NCBI RefSeq assembly: GCF_030687295.1
Contig: NZ_CP117425.1
Span: 4,282,001-4,346,000, forward strand
Source: Pseudomonas beijingensis
GTDB lineage: Bacteria > Pseudomonadota > Gammaproteobacteria > Pseudomonadales > Pseudomonadaceae
Direction: 5' to 3'
DNA: 64,000 nt
Notes under the pieces: generated by a model
The model's input: the letters and a program-made list of their open reading frames with translations, nothing else
What the model was told of the DNA's origin: nothing
Database searches by the model: none
Position numbers and translations under genes: made by a program
In this document: positions 52,710 through 61,905 of the stretch, in pieces
Position numbering within the stretch: position 1 is the first letter of the stretch
How the letters are laid out: each line of letters opens with the position of its first letter

Positions 52710-54568
52710 GGGGCCCCATCGCGAGCAAGCTCGCTCCCACAAGTGATCGGTGATGGTTCGTCCCCGATCTCACTGCCACAGGTGACCGGTGATGGTTTGT
52801 CCCCGATCTCGCTCCCACAAATGATCGGTGATGGTTCGTCCCCGACCTCACTGCCACAGGTGTGCTGGGATGGTTCACCCTCTGTGGGAGCGAGCTTGCT
52901 CGCGATGGGGGACTCTGCCCATTGCACATAACAAACGGCGATGGGCATCCGGTGCTCGTGACAGAACTCCAGCCAGCGCAGTTGGTTGTCTTGCAGGCGA
53001 TCGCCAGGGCCTTTGACTTCGATCATGCGGTAGGTCTTGTGCTGCGGCCAGAACTGGATCAAGTCCGGCATGCCGGCGCGGTTGGCCTTGATGTCCAGCA
53101 GTAGGCGCTGGAACCAATGCTTGAGATGCTCGGCCGGCAGGCAATCGAGAGCCTGCTCCAGCAAAGGCTCGGACAACGCGCCCCAGAACACGAACGGCGA
53201 TTGCACGCCCCACTTTTCGACGTAACGGCGGTAGATGGTCTGCCGATAGCGGCCATCGTCCAACTCCGCCAGGCAGGCCACGAACAACTCGGCGCGACGA
53301 GCATGGAAATCCTCATTGAGCAGGTCGACCGGCCCGCGCTGGAACGGGTGGAAAAACGCGCCCGGCAGCGGCGCGAAGATCGCCGGCCAGCACAGCAGGC
53401 CGAACAGTGAATTGATCAGGCTGTTCTCGACGTAATGCACCGGCGCGGCTTCATCGTGCAGGTGGGCCTGGACGTGGTATTCCACTGACAAGCTAGGATC
53501 GACGCGAGACAAGTGCAGTTCCAGACGCTCCACTTCCCGGGCCATGGCCCGTGGCACCGGCGGGCCGCCCAGCTTGCGCCGCAGGCGAGGCACGATCCGA
53601 AGCAGAGCCTGGGTCTCGGCGGCGCTTTGCGGTGCCTGCGCCGCCGCCTCGCTCAGTTCAAGGGCCAGGGCGAACTCGCCGATACGTTCCAACACCCGGA
53701 CCCTTCGCAACCGGGCGCCCGGGTAGGTGCAATCGCGATAGATGCACAAGGCCAAGGCAAAATCACCGATGCGCTCGCCGTGCTGGCCGATCTGAAACAA
53801 CAACTTGCCCCGGCGCCGCTCCAGCCAGGGATTATCCAAGGACAACTCGTTGACCTGGGCGACGACAGCTTCCAGGGGCTCGCCGGCTTCGAAGCGTTGC
53901 TGGCAGTCGTGCAGGAACAGACAGGCATCGACGTCTTCACGACTGCGCAAGCCCCGTGACTCGGCACTGAACTCAACGGTTTCGTAGGTGAAGATCCCCA
54001 GGTCCGCCAGGACGAATTCCGACCAATCCTGGTAAAGGTTGCCGAAGAACATCAAGCGCAGCCTGTCGCACAGAGTCATGATCGTCAGGCTGTACAAACG
54101 GTCGTCGAGCTGCGGACACCAGGCCCGGAACGGCTGAAAGTGGTTTGAGTGATCATCCAGCGCCTGGAGCCATTCGGTCTTTTTCGCCTTGGGGTGTTCA
54201 ATCAAGTGGCCAAGGCACAGGAGGATTTCCGCCTTGAGCAGCACTTCGAACAGTTCAACGAGCCCGATGGGCGCCTGTTCCTCAACCCAACCCAGCGCCA
54301 GCAGCGGCGTGACGGCGGCATCGATGTCACCGATTTCCGGGTAACTCAACTTGCTATGACGGAACCGCAGCCCCTTGCGCATCACCATCCGCACCAGCAA
54401 GGCTTGGGAGGCACGGGGCAGCATTGCGAAATCGTCAATGAAGCGCTGTTCTTCGCCGCTGAGCACATCGGTATAACGCTGGGTCAACCAGGCGAGCACT
54501 TGCTGGAAGTTGATCAGGTAATAAAACGGATCGTCGAGAGAACGGGTTGCCACGGGAAGAAACGCCAA
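52706..54568 (-). CDS. VRR-NUC nuclease, bacterial FAN1-type
   Basis: 620 residues, start uncertain: TTG 54568 or GTG 54553, both with weak ribosome-binding sites. The N-terminal helical region (DDPFYYLINFQQVLAWL) and TPR-like middle match bacterial FAN1. The VRR-NUC site near 490-530 reads GMPDLIQFW...MIEVKGPGDRLQDNQ. FAN1 cuts 5' flaps and unhooks crosslinks. The native protein should end near residue 551 (VCYVQWA). The remaining 70 residues are REP-derived, with three 13-residue repeats (CGSEIGDEPSPIT-like) plus a partial one. Coupled to the helicase gene by ATGA. Confidence 0.88.
   Translation of the reverse strand: MAFLPVATRSLDDPFYYLINFQQVLAWLTQRYTDVLSGEEQRFIDDFAMLPRASQALLVRMVMRKGLRFRHSKLSYPEIGDIDAAVTPLLALGWVEEQAPIGLVELFEVLLKAEILLCLGHLIEHPKAKKTEWLQALDDHSNHFQPFRAWCPQLDDRLYSLTIMTLCDRLRLMFFGNLYQDWSEFVLADLGIFTYETVEFSAESRGLRSREDVDACLFLHDCQQRFEAGEPLEAVVAQVNELSLDNPWLERRRGKLLFQIGQHGERIGDFALALCIYRDCTYPGARLRRVRVLERIGEFALALELSEAAAQAPQSAAETQALLRIVPRLRRKLGGPPVPRAMAREVERLELHLSRVDPSLSVEYHVQAHLHDEAAPVHYVENSLINSLFGLLCWPAIFAPLPGAFFHPFQRGPVDLLNEDFHARRAELFVACLAELDDGRYRQTIYRRYVEKWGVQSPFVFWGALSEPLLEQALDCLPAEHLKHWFQRLLLDIKANRAGMPDLIQFWPQHKTYRMIEVKGPGDRLQDNQLRWLEFCHEHRMPIAVCYVQWAESPIASKLAPTEGEPSQHTCGSEVGDEPSPIICGSEIGDKPSPVTCGSEIGDEPSPITCGSELARDGAP
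52718..52906. repeat. REP/BIME with 39-bp tandem repeats inside the FAN1 gene
   Basis: REP copies at 52718-52742 and 52882-52906 flank three direct 39-bp units (52742-52780, 52781-52819, 52820-52858) and a partial fourth. Units share GGTGATGGTT and CCCCGA with a REP half (CTCxCTxCCACA). The period is divisible by three, so the frame stays open across the array. Confidence 0.9.
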
Positions 54569-54776
54569 GGGGTGTCGGGGTACTGGTTATGCATACAGAT
54601 AACAGCTGTAAACCACTCAGGCAACCGCAAAAGATGAACGGTCTCCTATATTTAAGGTGAAATCCTTCAGCTAGCGATGAACTTTCCTACGGCAAGCGAG
54701 ACCAATGGCGGTTAGCTAATGTGATGGCGCGGTCGAATCAGCTGCTCCGTGTCCTTTTGATTGAGAGGTTATGGTT

Positions 54777-55001
54777 ATGAACATCAGGTTTCTGGGCCTG
54801 CCCCTGGTCGCCGTGGCATTTATGGCTTTGGCTGGCTGCGCGTCGCCCACGGTAGTGACCTTGCAAAACGGTACCCAGTATTTGACCAAGGACACCCCCA
54901 ACACCCGCACCGCCGACGGTTTCTACGAGTTCGAGGACATTTCCGGCAGGAAAGTCCGGGTCCGCGCCGATGATGTGGCGACCATTCGCAAGGAAGACTG
55001 A
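54777..55001 (+). CDS. YgdI/YgdR family lipoprotein
   Basis: 74 residues from ATG 54777; an ATG two codons earlier is too near GAGAGG. The lipobox is LAGC (MALAGCASP), so the mature protein starts at Cys about 19-21. The SH3-like domain has TVVTLQNGTQYLTKDTPNTR and DGFYEFEDISGRKVRV. Small outer-membrane-anchored lipoprotein, role unknown in this family. It is divergent from FAN1, and repeats follow the stop. Confidence 0.88.
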   Translation: MNIRFLGLPLVAVAFMALAGCASPTVVTLQNGTQYLTKDTPNTRTADGFYEFEDISGRKVRVRADDVATIRKED

Positions 55002-55029
55002 TTCCCTGTGATTCGCCTGGTAGGCCGCC

Positions 55030-55253
55030 ATCGCGAGCAAGCTCGCTCCCACAAAAGACCGGTGGTGAACACAAATACTGCGTACACCCGAAGTCCCCTG
55101 TGGGAGCTTGCTCGCGATAGCGGTGGATCAGCTTGCAATGATGTTGAATGTTCAGGCCCCTTCGCGGGCAAGCCCGCTCCCACACAGCTTCGGGGGTGAA
55201 CACAAATCTTGCATACACCCGAGATCCCCTGTGGGAGCGAGCTTGCTCGCGAT
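55030..55253. repeat. Cluster of four REP copies with an internal duplication
   Basis: REP copies at 55030-55053, 55097-55118, 55161-55184 and 55228-55253 in alternating orientation. A 43-bp segment (GGTGAACACAAAT... to CTGTGGGAG) occurs at 55064-55106 and again at 55195-55237 with a few differences, so the BIME was duplicated with an offset of 131 bp. Confidence 0.88.
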
Positions 55254-55260
55254 AGCGATA

Positions 55261-57114
55261 TCAGGCGAATACGATCCCGTCGCCGCCAACCTGACCGATA
55301 CCAACCCCTACCAGGGTCACGGAACTGTCGCCGACCTTAAGCAGCGTGTCATTGCCCACTTGTGACAGGTAATCGCTGTAGTCGTGGCCTGCCCCGGCGC
55401 CGGGTACGCCAAGGAACACCAGCTTGTCCCCCGCCCCATAACCACTGATCCGGTCCTGGCCGAACGCACCGTTGAAAAGGAAGGTGTCGCTGCCACCGCC
55501 CGATTGCATCAGGTCGTTGCCCGCACCTCCAACGAAGGTGTCGTTACCCGCGCCGCCCACCAGCACATCGTTGCCGTCGTGACCGAACAGCCAGTCCCCC
55601 TTTGCTCCCGCCACCAGGGTGTCGTTGGCCGCACTGCCCTTGACCGAAGACGCATACGCGGTCAGATTGCCGCCCGCCACCAAACCATTGGCGGTGACGC
55701 TATGGCTCACCTCATTCTTGAGCAGTCCCCAGAATAATCCGGGCTCTTTACTGACCAAGGTACCGATGTCGCGGGTGATGCTGATCGCGCCATGGGCATC
55801 GCGCATGTACAGCGTTCCGGCCCCGTCATGGGCAAAGCTGAAATCCTTCACCGACTGCTGCAGTTGCAGGCTGTTGCTGCCCTGCCCGCCCAGTATCACG
55901 TTGTAACCACCACCATCGCGGAAGGTGTCGTTGCCGGCGCGGCCTTCCAGGTAGTCGCTGCCCTTGCCGCCCTGGATCAGGTCATTGCTGTCGCTGCCGA
56001 TGATGAACGTGCTGCCGGTGTGGGCTTCGGCGTTGCGGTTGAGGTCCTGCACCCAGGTATTGGCGCGCGCGGGGTCTGACAGGTTGGCGACGATAACGGT
56101 GGAGTCTTTTTCGGTGAGGTCGTAGAACGCCGAGCTCATGATCCGGCCCATGCCATCGCCGTAGCCGCTGGGCAAGTGGGAAATCCAAGTGGGGATGTTG
56201 AGAATCGAGAACGGCAACACGTTCCATGCCGCCGAAGCGTAGTGGTCGTTGAAGCTGACGATGTTGTTGGTGGCCGACTCCTGTTGCCCATCGTGCACTC
56301 CCAACGACGCGAGGTTGAACGTCGAACCATCCAGGACGCGGAACACCGGATCGTTCTCGTAACCGATATTCAAGACCTTGTCGGTACTGCTCTGGGTTGG
56401 CGAAGCGTAGGCGATGTAGTTGGCATCGGCGTAGAAGCCCGACCATTGGCTGGTGCTCAAGTCCGCCAGACTGTTGACCGCCAGCCCACCCAGGCTGTGA
56501 CCGCTGACCAGCACGTCCGCGCCGGTCAGGCCATGGGCCTGGGCAAACTTGGCGACGTCTGCGAGCAGATTGCCGAAGGCTTCGCCCGCGTAGTTTTTGG
56601 CGTAATCCTTCGGTCCGAAGGCCGCCAGTAAATCGCTGATCGCATCGCCTATGGAGTCAACGATCAAGTTCTCTCTTGGGCCGCTGGTGCCACGAAACGA
56701 CACACCGATTTCCGTCAGATGCCCATCGGCGTCGTACTTGCCAAGGATCTCCGCCTGCGCCGTGGTGTAGCCGGCCTTCTCGCCGAAGAACGTCCCCCGT
56801 CCATCGACCTTGCCGGTATAGCCCAGTTGCGAGGCGCTGATGGGCGTCCAACCGGCCTTTTGCACCGCTTCCAAGGCGAGTTTTTCCGAGTCGGGGTTCC
56901 ACGGCACGCCGGGGATCACCCCTTGGGAATCAGTGCCGCCGAACAGCGCGGTGACCAGGGTCGCCGGCAATCCGGCGCCGAAACCGTTGTCCTGGTACCC
57001 GGCGGCAAAGCCGTTGTCGAGGTTGTGATAGGAATACAGCATGATTGCCATCGCATCGCTGACCAATGCTTTGGATTCGGTGGTGCCGAAGTTCTTGTAG
57101 TCGTAGATACCCAT
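55261..57114 (-). CDS. pueA: Secreted family I.3 lipase/polyurethanase with RTX repeats
   Basis: 617 residues, the exact usual length of Pseudomonas I.3 lipases. N-terminal catalytic domain with nucleophile Ser about 207 in SGHSLGG, Asp about 254 (YENDPVF) and His about 312 (WISHLPSG). RTX nonapeptides (GGXGXDXUX: GGKGSDYLE, GRAGND, GGAGNDTFVGGAGND) bind calcium in the second half. No cleaved signal; the C-terminal end (GGDGIVFA) serves type I secretion through AprDEF next door. Hydrolyses triglycerides and polyester polyurethane. Confidence 0.92.
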   Translation of the reverse strand: MGIYDYKNFGTTESKALVSDAMAIMLYSYHNLDNGFAAGYQDNGFGAGLPATLVTALFGGTDSQGVIPGVPWNPDSEKLALEAVQKAGWTPISASQLGYTGKVDGRGTFFGEKAGYTTAQAEILGKYDADGHLTEIGVSFRGTSGPRENLIVDSIGDAISDLLAAFGPKDYAKNYAGEAFGNLLADVAKFAQAHGLTGADVLVSGHSLGGLAVNSLADLSTSQWSGFYADANYIAYASPTQSSTDKVLNIGYENDPVFRVLDGSTFNLASLGVHDGQQESATNNIVSFNDHYASAAWNVLPFSILNIPTWISHLPSGYGDGMGRIMSSAFYDLTEKDSTVIVANLSDPARANTWVQDLNRNAEAHTGSTFIIGSDSNDLIQGGKGSDYLEGRAGNDTFRDGGGYNVILGGQGSNSLQLQQSVKDFSFAHDGAGTLYMRDAHGAISITRDIGTLVSKEPGLFWGLLKNEVSHSVTANGLVAGGNLTAYASSVKGSAANDTLVAGAKGDWLFGHDGNDVLVGGAGNDTFVGGAGNDLMQSGGGSDTFLFNGAFGQDRISGYGAGDKLVFLGVPGAGAGHDYSDYLSQVGNDTLLKVGDSSVTLVGVGIGQVGGDGIVFA

Positions 57115-57167
57115 GGTTGTTGCCCTCTTTTTGTTGTTGGAATGCTAGAACCGGGTGGTACAGCTTT

Positions 57168-57260
57168 TTGTGGCCAGAGATTGCTCCCGCTGGAGTGCGA
57201 AGCGCTCCCAGGCTTTTTGGGGCCGCTGCGCAACCCAGCGGGAGCAATCCCTGGTCACAA
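57168..57260. repeat. BIME, GTGGCCAGAGATTGCTCCC type, possible terminator
   Basis: Outer arms TTGTGGCCAGAGATTGCTCC and GGAGCAATCCCTGGTCACAA, inner arms near GCGAAGCGCTCCC and GGGGCCGCTGCGC. Between aprF and the lipase gene on the same strand, so it may damp read-through. Confidence 0.75.
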
Positions 57261-57274
57261 AGGCAACGCGCTGG

Positions 57275-58624
57275 TCATTGAATTGCCCCCTGGGACACAA
57301 ACGCCTCGTCCACCTTCGCCAAGTCCTGCGGGCCAAGAGTGCCGGCGTAGTAATGCAGCTTGGTCCAGGCCATGAGGTAGTCGTAGCGGGCCTGGGCCAG
57401 GTCGCGGCGGGTGGTGTAGAGCTGTTGCTCGGCATTGAGTGCGTCAAGGTTGACCCGTTCGCCACCAAGGATGCTTTGCCGGGTCGATACCACCAGCGCC
57501 TCGGCGGAGCTGAGGGCCTTCTGGTAGGCGCGCAGTTTGTTCATCCCCGACACGCAAGCGCTGAACTGACGGCGCAGTTCAATCAGCGTCTCGCGGGTCT
57601 TGGCCTCCAGCTCGTATTCGGCCTGCTCCATGTTGCGGCTGGCCTGACGGGTCGACGCCGAGACCCCACCGCCGGCATACAGCGGCACGCTGACTTCCAG
57701 GCCGATGGTGTTGGTGTCGTAGCGCTGGTTGTAGGTGTTGCCACTTTCCGATTCGTTCTGGCGCATCGTCGCGTAGGCACTGACCTTGGGCAGGTGTCCG
57801 GCGCGGTTGCGTTCGACCTCGAAGCGCGCCACATCCACCGCCTGGCGCTGGGACGCCAGGCTGGGGTTATTGCTCACGGCCAACTCATGCCAGGTGTCGA
57901 AACTGGCCGGTTGCAAGACAAAGGTCTGGAAGGTGTCGTGCAACGGGGCCAGGTCGCCGATATCCAGGGCCGGGACGCCTATCAGCGAGCCGAGCTCACG
58001 CAAGGCGGCGTCCTGCTCGTCCCTCGCCTCGATTTCTTCGGCGATTGCCAGTTCATAGCGCGCCTGCGCCTCGAGGATGTCGGTGCGCGTGCCTTCGCCC
58101 TGGCGAAACAGCTGTTCGTTTTGCTGGAATTGCTGCTCAAACGCCTTTTTCTTGGCCTGGGCAATGTCGATCTGGTCCTGGGCAAACAACGCCTGGGTGT
58201 ACTGGCCCAGCACCCGCACCAACAGCGCCTGGCTCTTGTCCCGAAAACTTTCGTCGGCGAACAACGCCTGGGCCACGCCCTTTCGGTAGGCCGCGTATGC
58301 CTCGTAGTCCAGCAAGGGTTGTTGCAGCGTCAGACTGGAGCCGTAGCTGCTGTAGTTGCGATCGTCATGCTGGCTGGCACCACGGTCATTGAGGTACGTG
58401 ACCTTGGATTGGTTGCGGCCCTTGTTGTAGCTATAGCCCAAATGCGGCAACAGCCCGGCGCGGCCAATGGCGCGGTTCTCCAGGCCCGCATCGCGCTCCT
58501 TGATCGCGCCCAGGTAGGCCGGGTCATTGCGCAGCGCCTGCTCATAGAACTCGAAGGGCCCCATGGCCCAGGCGTTGTTGCACACGGAAACGGCCAGCAC
58601 GGCCACCCAATAGAAACGCTTCAT
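57275..58624 (-). CDS. aprF: TolC-family outer-membrane protein of the protease/lipase exporter
   Basis: 449 residues. Signal peptide (YWVAVLAVSVCNNAWA), then the TolC-type alternation of two long helices and beta hairpins, with GPFEFYEQALRNDPAYLGAIKERDAG and SLTLQQPLLDYEAYAAYRKG. Forms the outer-membrane channel of the type I system. It follows aprE by 14 bp in the aprD-aprE-aprF order. Confidence 0.93.
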   Translation of the reverse strand: MKRFYWVAVLAVSVCNNAWAMGPFEFYEQALRNDPAYLGAIKERDAGLENRAIGRAGLLPHLGYSYNKGRNQSKVTYLNDRGASQHDDRNYSSYGSSLTLQQPLLDYEAYAAYRKGVAQALFADESFRDKSQALLVRVLGQYTQALFAQDQIDIAQAKKKAFEQQFQQNEQLFRQGEGTRTDILEAQARYELAIAEEIEARDEQDAALRELGSLIGVPALDIGDLAPLHDTFQTFVLQPASFDTWHELAVSNNPSLASQRQAVDVARFEVERNRAGHLPKVSAYATMRQNESESGNTYNQRYDTNTIGLEVSVPLYAGGGVSASTRQASRNMEQAEYELEAKTRETLIELRRQFSACVSGMNKLRAYQKALSSAEALVVSTRQSILGGERVNLDALNAEQQLYTTRRDLAQARYDYLMAWTKLHYYAGTLGPQDLAKVDEAFVSQGAIQ

Positions 58625-58638
58625 ACCGCCAGGCTTCC

Positions 58639-59955
58639 TTATTCTTCGGTCAACGCAGAGCCTGCTCGGTCGAGCAGCGGCTTGAACAGGTAGTTGAGCA
58701 ACGAGCGCTCGCCGGTGCGTACGAACATTTCGGCCGGCATGCCGGGTTTGATCACCAAGCCGTTGAGCTTGTCCATCGCCACGTCGCTGACGCTGCTGCG
58801 CAGCACGTAGTACGGCGCGCCGGTCTTCTCATCGAGCATCTGGTCGGCGGAAATCAGGCTGACTTCCCCAGGCACCCGCGGCGTGCGGTTCTGGTTGAAG
58901 GCGGTAAACAGGATGTCCACCGGCAAATGCGGGCCGACCTTGTCGATCAGGTGCACCGGTAGATGCCCTTCCACTTCCAGCCGCGTGCCCTGGGGGACGA
59001 TTTCCAGCAAGGTGTCGCCCTGGCGCACCACCGCGCCTTCGGTGTGCACCCCCAGGTTCACGGCGATGCCGTCGGCGGTGGCGAGGATCTCGCTGTGTTG
59101 CAGCTCGAACCCGGCGGATTTCAGTTGCTGTTGCAGGGTTTCACTCTTGAGCTGGGCCTCGGCCAACTGACTGCGCACCTCTTTCTGGTATTCCTCGTTG
59201 TGCTGCTGCAGCTTCAGGCGCGACTCGACGATCCCCTGCTCCACTCGCCCGCTTTCGCCGCTGTTCTGCGCCAGTTCCTGCTGCACTTGCGACAGCTGGC
59301 GTTGATAGTCCAGCAGGCGGTTGCGCGGGATGTAGCCGTTGTCCGCCAAGGGTTGCAGGTTGCCCAGTTGCAGGCGCAGGGAGTCAGCCTGGGCGGTCAA
59401 GTCGCTGCGGGCCCGGCGCATGCCTGCCAGTTGCGCCGTGGCCCCTTCGATGTTGGCGCGCAACGCCGCCTGCTCCCGGGCGAAGGCTTCGCGGCGACTG
59501 CTGAACAGTTGCCGCTGGCCTTCGAGCACCAGGGCCAGGCGTGGATCGGGATCGCGACTCAACTCTGCCGGGAAGCTCACCTGCAACAGGTTGTCCCGCT
59601 CGCTTTGCCAACGCGCCAGGCTGGCCCAGGTCATCCGGTACTGCGCTTGCAGCGATTGCACATCGGCGGCGGCCTGGGTCTGGTCCAAGCGGAACAGCGG
59701 CTGGCCCTGCTTCACCACCTCGCCTTCGCGCACCAGGATCCTGCTGACCACACCACCGCTCATCGACTGCACGGCCTTGCGCTTGCCGGAAACCACCACG
59801 GTGCCTTGCACGGGGATGCCCTGGTCCAGCGGCGCCAGGCTGGCCCAGGTGAAAAAACTGCCGGCCCCCACCAACGCCAGTACCCAGCCCATGCGAGTGA
59901 AGAAACGGGCGTCGCGCTCCGGGCGCTCGAAGTCCTGGGCCAATTCGAGATTCAT
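58639..59955 (-). CDS. aprE: HlyD-family membrane fusion protein of type I secretion
   Basis: 438 residues from ATG 59955 (AAGGAGTGCGAG upstream). One N-terminal transmembrane helix (MGWVLALVGAGSFFTWASL), a lipoyl-type half motif (GGVVSRILVREGEVV), a long periplasmic coiled coil (about 100-290) and a C-terminal beta domain with PVDILFTAFNQNRTP. Bridges AprD and AprF. Confidence 0.94.
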   Translation of the reverse strand: MNLELAQDFERPERDARFFTRMGWVLALVGAGSFFTWASLAPLDQGIPVQGTVVVSGKRKAVQSMSGGVVSRILVREGEVVKQGQPLFRLDQTQAAADVQSLQAQYRMTWASLARWQSERDNLLQVSFPAELSRDPDPRLALVLEGQRQLFSSRREAFAREQAALRANIEGATAQLAGMRRARSDLTAQADSLRLQLGNLQPLADNGYIPRNRLLDYQRQLSQVQQELAQNSGESGRVEQGIVESRLKLQQHNEEYQKEVRSQLAEAQLKSETLQQQLKSAGFELQHSEILATADGIAVNLGVHTEGAVVRQGDTLLEIVPQGTRLEVEGHLPVHLIDKVGPHLPVDILFTAFNQNRTPRVPGEVSLISADQMLDEKTGAPYYVLRSSVSDVAMDKLNGLVIKPGMPAEMFVRTGERSLLNYLFKPLLDRAGSALTEE

Positions 59956-59969
59956 CTCGCACTCCTTGC

Positions 59970-61769
59970 TCATACGCCACCCGGTTTGCCGACTGCCTGG
60001 TACTGGCGACTCATGCTCAGTCCGTTGGGGGTCGCCGGGGGGCCGTTTGGCGGTGAATGGCGCGGCGCGTTGCCCTGTGAATCCGGCTGCCCGGACAGTG
60101 CCCGCAGCACCTGCTGGCTCGGGCCGAAGGCCTGTAGCCGACCTTCATCAAGCACCAGCAACTTGTCGGCCTGGGCCAATACCGAGGAACGATGGGTGAT
60201 CAGCACGACGCTGGTGCCTTGGGCCTTCATCTGCGCAATGGCCCCGGCGAGCGCGGCCTCGCCAACCGTGTCGAGGTTGGAGTTGGGCTCGTCGAGCACC
60301 ACCAGGCTCGGCCGGTCGTACATCGCCCGGGCCAGGGCGACCCGTTGCTTCTGCCCGCCGGACAAACCGCTGCCGTCTTCCCCCAGCACGGTGTCGTAGC
60401 CCTGGGGCATGCGCAGGATCAACTCATGGACGCCGGCCTGTTGCGCGGCGGCGACGACTTTTTGCGGGTCGGCCTCGCGAAAGCGGGCGATGTTCTCGGC
60501 GATGCTGCCGCTGAACAGCTCGATGTCCTGGGGCAGATAGCCGATATACGGGCCGAGCTGGTCGCGATTCCAGCGATGAATATCCGCCCCATCGAGCCGC
60601 ACCTTTCCCCCCAGTGTCGGCCACACGCCGACCAGCACACGAGCCAGGGTGGATTTACCGGAGCCCGAAGCCCCCAGAATCCCGAGGACTTCCCCCGCCG
60701 CCAGGCTGAAGCTGACCTGCTGCAGGGTGGCATTGCGTTGCCCCGGCGGGCCAGCGCTCACCTGCTCGAAACTCAGCTGGCCCTTGGGCGGCGGCAGCGC
60801 CATCGCATCATCCTGTGACGGGTAAGCCTGCAACAGCGCATCGAGGCGGCGATAGGCGAGCTTGGCTCCGCTCCACTGCTTCCACACGGCAATCAACTGG
60901 TCGATGGGGCTCAACACCCGGCCCATCAGGATCGAGCCGGCAATCATCATTCCGGCGGTCATCTCGCCCTTGATCACCAACAGCGCGCCCAACCCCAGCA
61001 CCAGCGACTGCAAGCACAGACGCAGAGTCTTGCTCAAGGCACTGATCACCGCGCCGGTGTCACTGGCCTGGTTTTGCAGACCGAGAAAACGCGAGTGCAC
61101 GGCGAACCAGCGGCTGCGTAGCGCGTCGAGCATGCCCATGGCCTGGATGGTCTCGGCATTGTGCAAATGGCTGGTGGCCAGTTGGCTGGACCGTTGTGAG
61201 TAGACACTGGCCTGCCCCAACGTTTTTTTGGTCATGGCTTCGTTCAGGCAGGCCAGGCCGATCAGCAGCAGTGTGCCGACGGTGGCGAATACACCGAGCC
61301 AGACGTTGAACAGATAAATCACGAGCAAGTAAATGGGGAACCATGGCGCGTCGAAGAACGCGAACAATGCAGGTCCCGTGACAAATTGGCGAACATGGGT
61401 AAGGTCGCCCAGGGACTGCCCTGCATTGCCCTCGCCCTGACACAGATTGCGCTCGAACGCAGCTTTGTACACTTGGAGGTTGAAGCGTCTTTCCAACTGA
61501 CTGCCGATGCGGATGACAATGAAGCTGCGCACTATTTCCAACAGTCCGATGAACACAAAGAACCCGACCACCATCAACGACAACATCGCCAGGGTGGTTT
61601 CGTTTTGGGATGACAACCCGCGGTCATACACTTGGAGCATGTATATCGACGGCGCAAGCATCAAGACGTTAATCAATGCAGTAAAACAACCGACACTGAT
61701 CAGAATGTGTTTATAAGCGCCCAGCGCTTTAAACAACGGCACGGCGACAGCGCCCCGGCTCTTAGTCAT
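59970..61769 (-). CDS. aprD: Type I secretion ABC transporter (permease-ATPase)
   Basis: 599 residues. N-terminal six-helix membrane domain (about 20-300), then the ATPase: Walker A GASGSGKST, signature LSGGQKQR, Walker B LVVLDEPNSNLD, H-loop ITHRSSV. A Pro-rich C-terminal tail (HSPPNGPPATPNGLS) is unusual and may be dispensable. Recognises the C-terminal signals of AprA and the lipase. Starts aprDEF, about 135 bp after the inhibitor gene. Confidence 0.94.
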   Translation of the reverse strand: MTKSRGAVAVPLFKALGAYKHILISVGCFTALINVLMLAPSIYMLQVYDRGLSSQNETTLAMLSLMVVGFFVFIGLLEIVRSFIVIRIGSQLERRFNLQVYKAAFERNLCQGEGNAGQSLGDLTHVRQFVTGPALFAFFDAPWFPIYLLVIYLFNVWLGVFATVGTLLLIGLACLNEAMTKKTLGQASVYSQRSSQLATSHLHNAETIQAMGMLDALRSRWFAVHSRFLGLQNQASDTGAVISALSKTLRLCLQSLVLGLGALLVIKGEMTAGMMIAGSILMGRVLSPIDQLIAVWKQWSGAKLAYRRLDALLQAYPSQDDAMALPPPKGQLSFEQVSAGPPGQRNATLQQVSFSLAAGEVLGILGASGSGKSTLARVLVGVWPTLGGKVRLDGADIHRWNRDQLGPYIGYLPQDIELFSGSIAENIARFREADPQKVVAAAQQAGVHELILRMPQGYDTVLGEDGSGLSGGQKQRVALARAMYDRPSLVVLDEPNSNLDTVGEAALAGAIAQMKAQGTSVVLITHRSSVLAQADKLLVLDEGRLQAFGPSQQVLRALSGQPDSQGNAPRHSPPNGPPATPNGLSMSRQYQAVGKPGGV

Positions 61770-61905
61770 GGATCTTCCTGCTGTTGGCTTCGCCGGATAT
61801 CCGGCTGTTATGCACTACCAATCTTTAATTATTCAATCGGCCCCGGCCGATGCGCACGCCTGATTGAACATACGCGTCTCGCCCTGGGACAATCGTAACA
61901 ATTTG

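Noticed and set aside
52742..52858. 39-bp direct repeats considered as a CRISPR array
   Set aside because: Units are contiguous with no unique spacers, they are REP-derived, and no cas genes are near.
51102..52931. Open frame of about 609 codons antisense to the DinG-like helicase
   Set aside because: Its C-terminus is REP sequence and it shows no domain; the helicase motifs are on the other strand.
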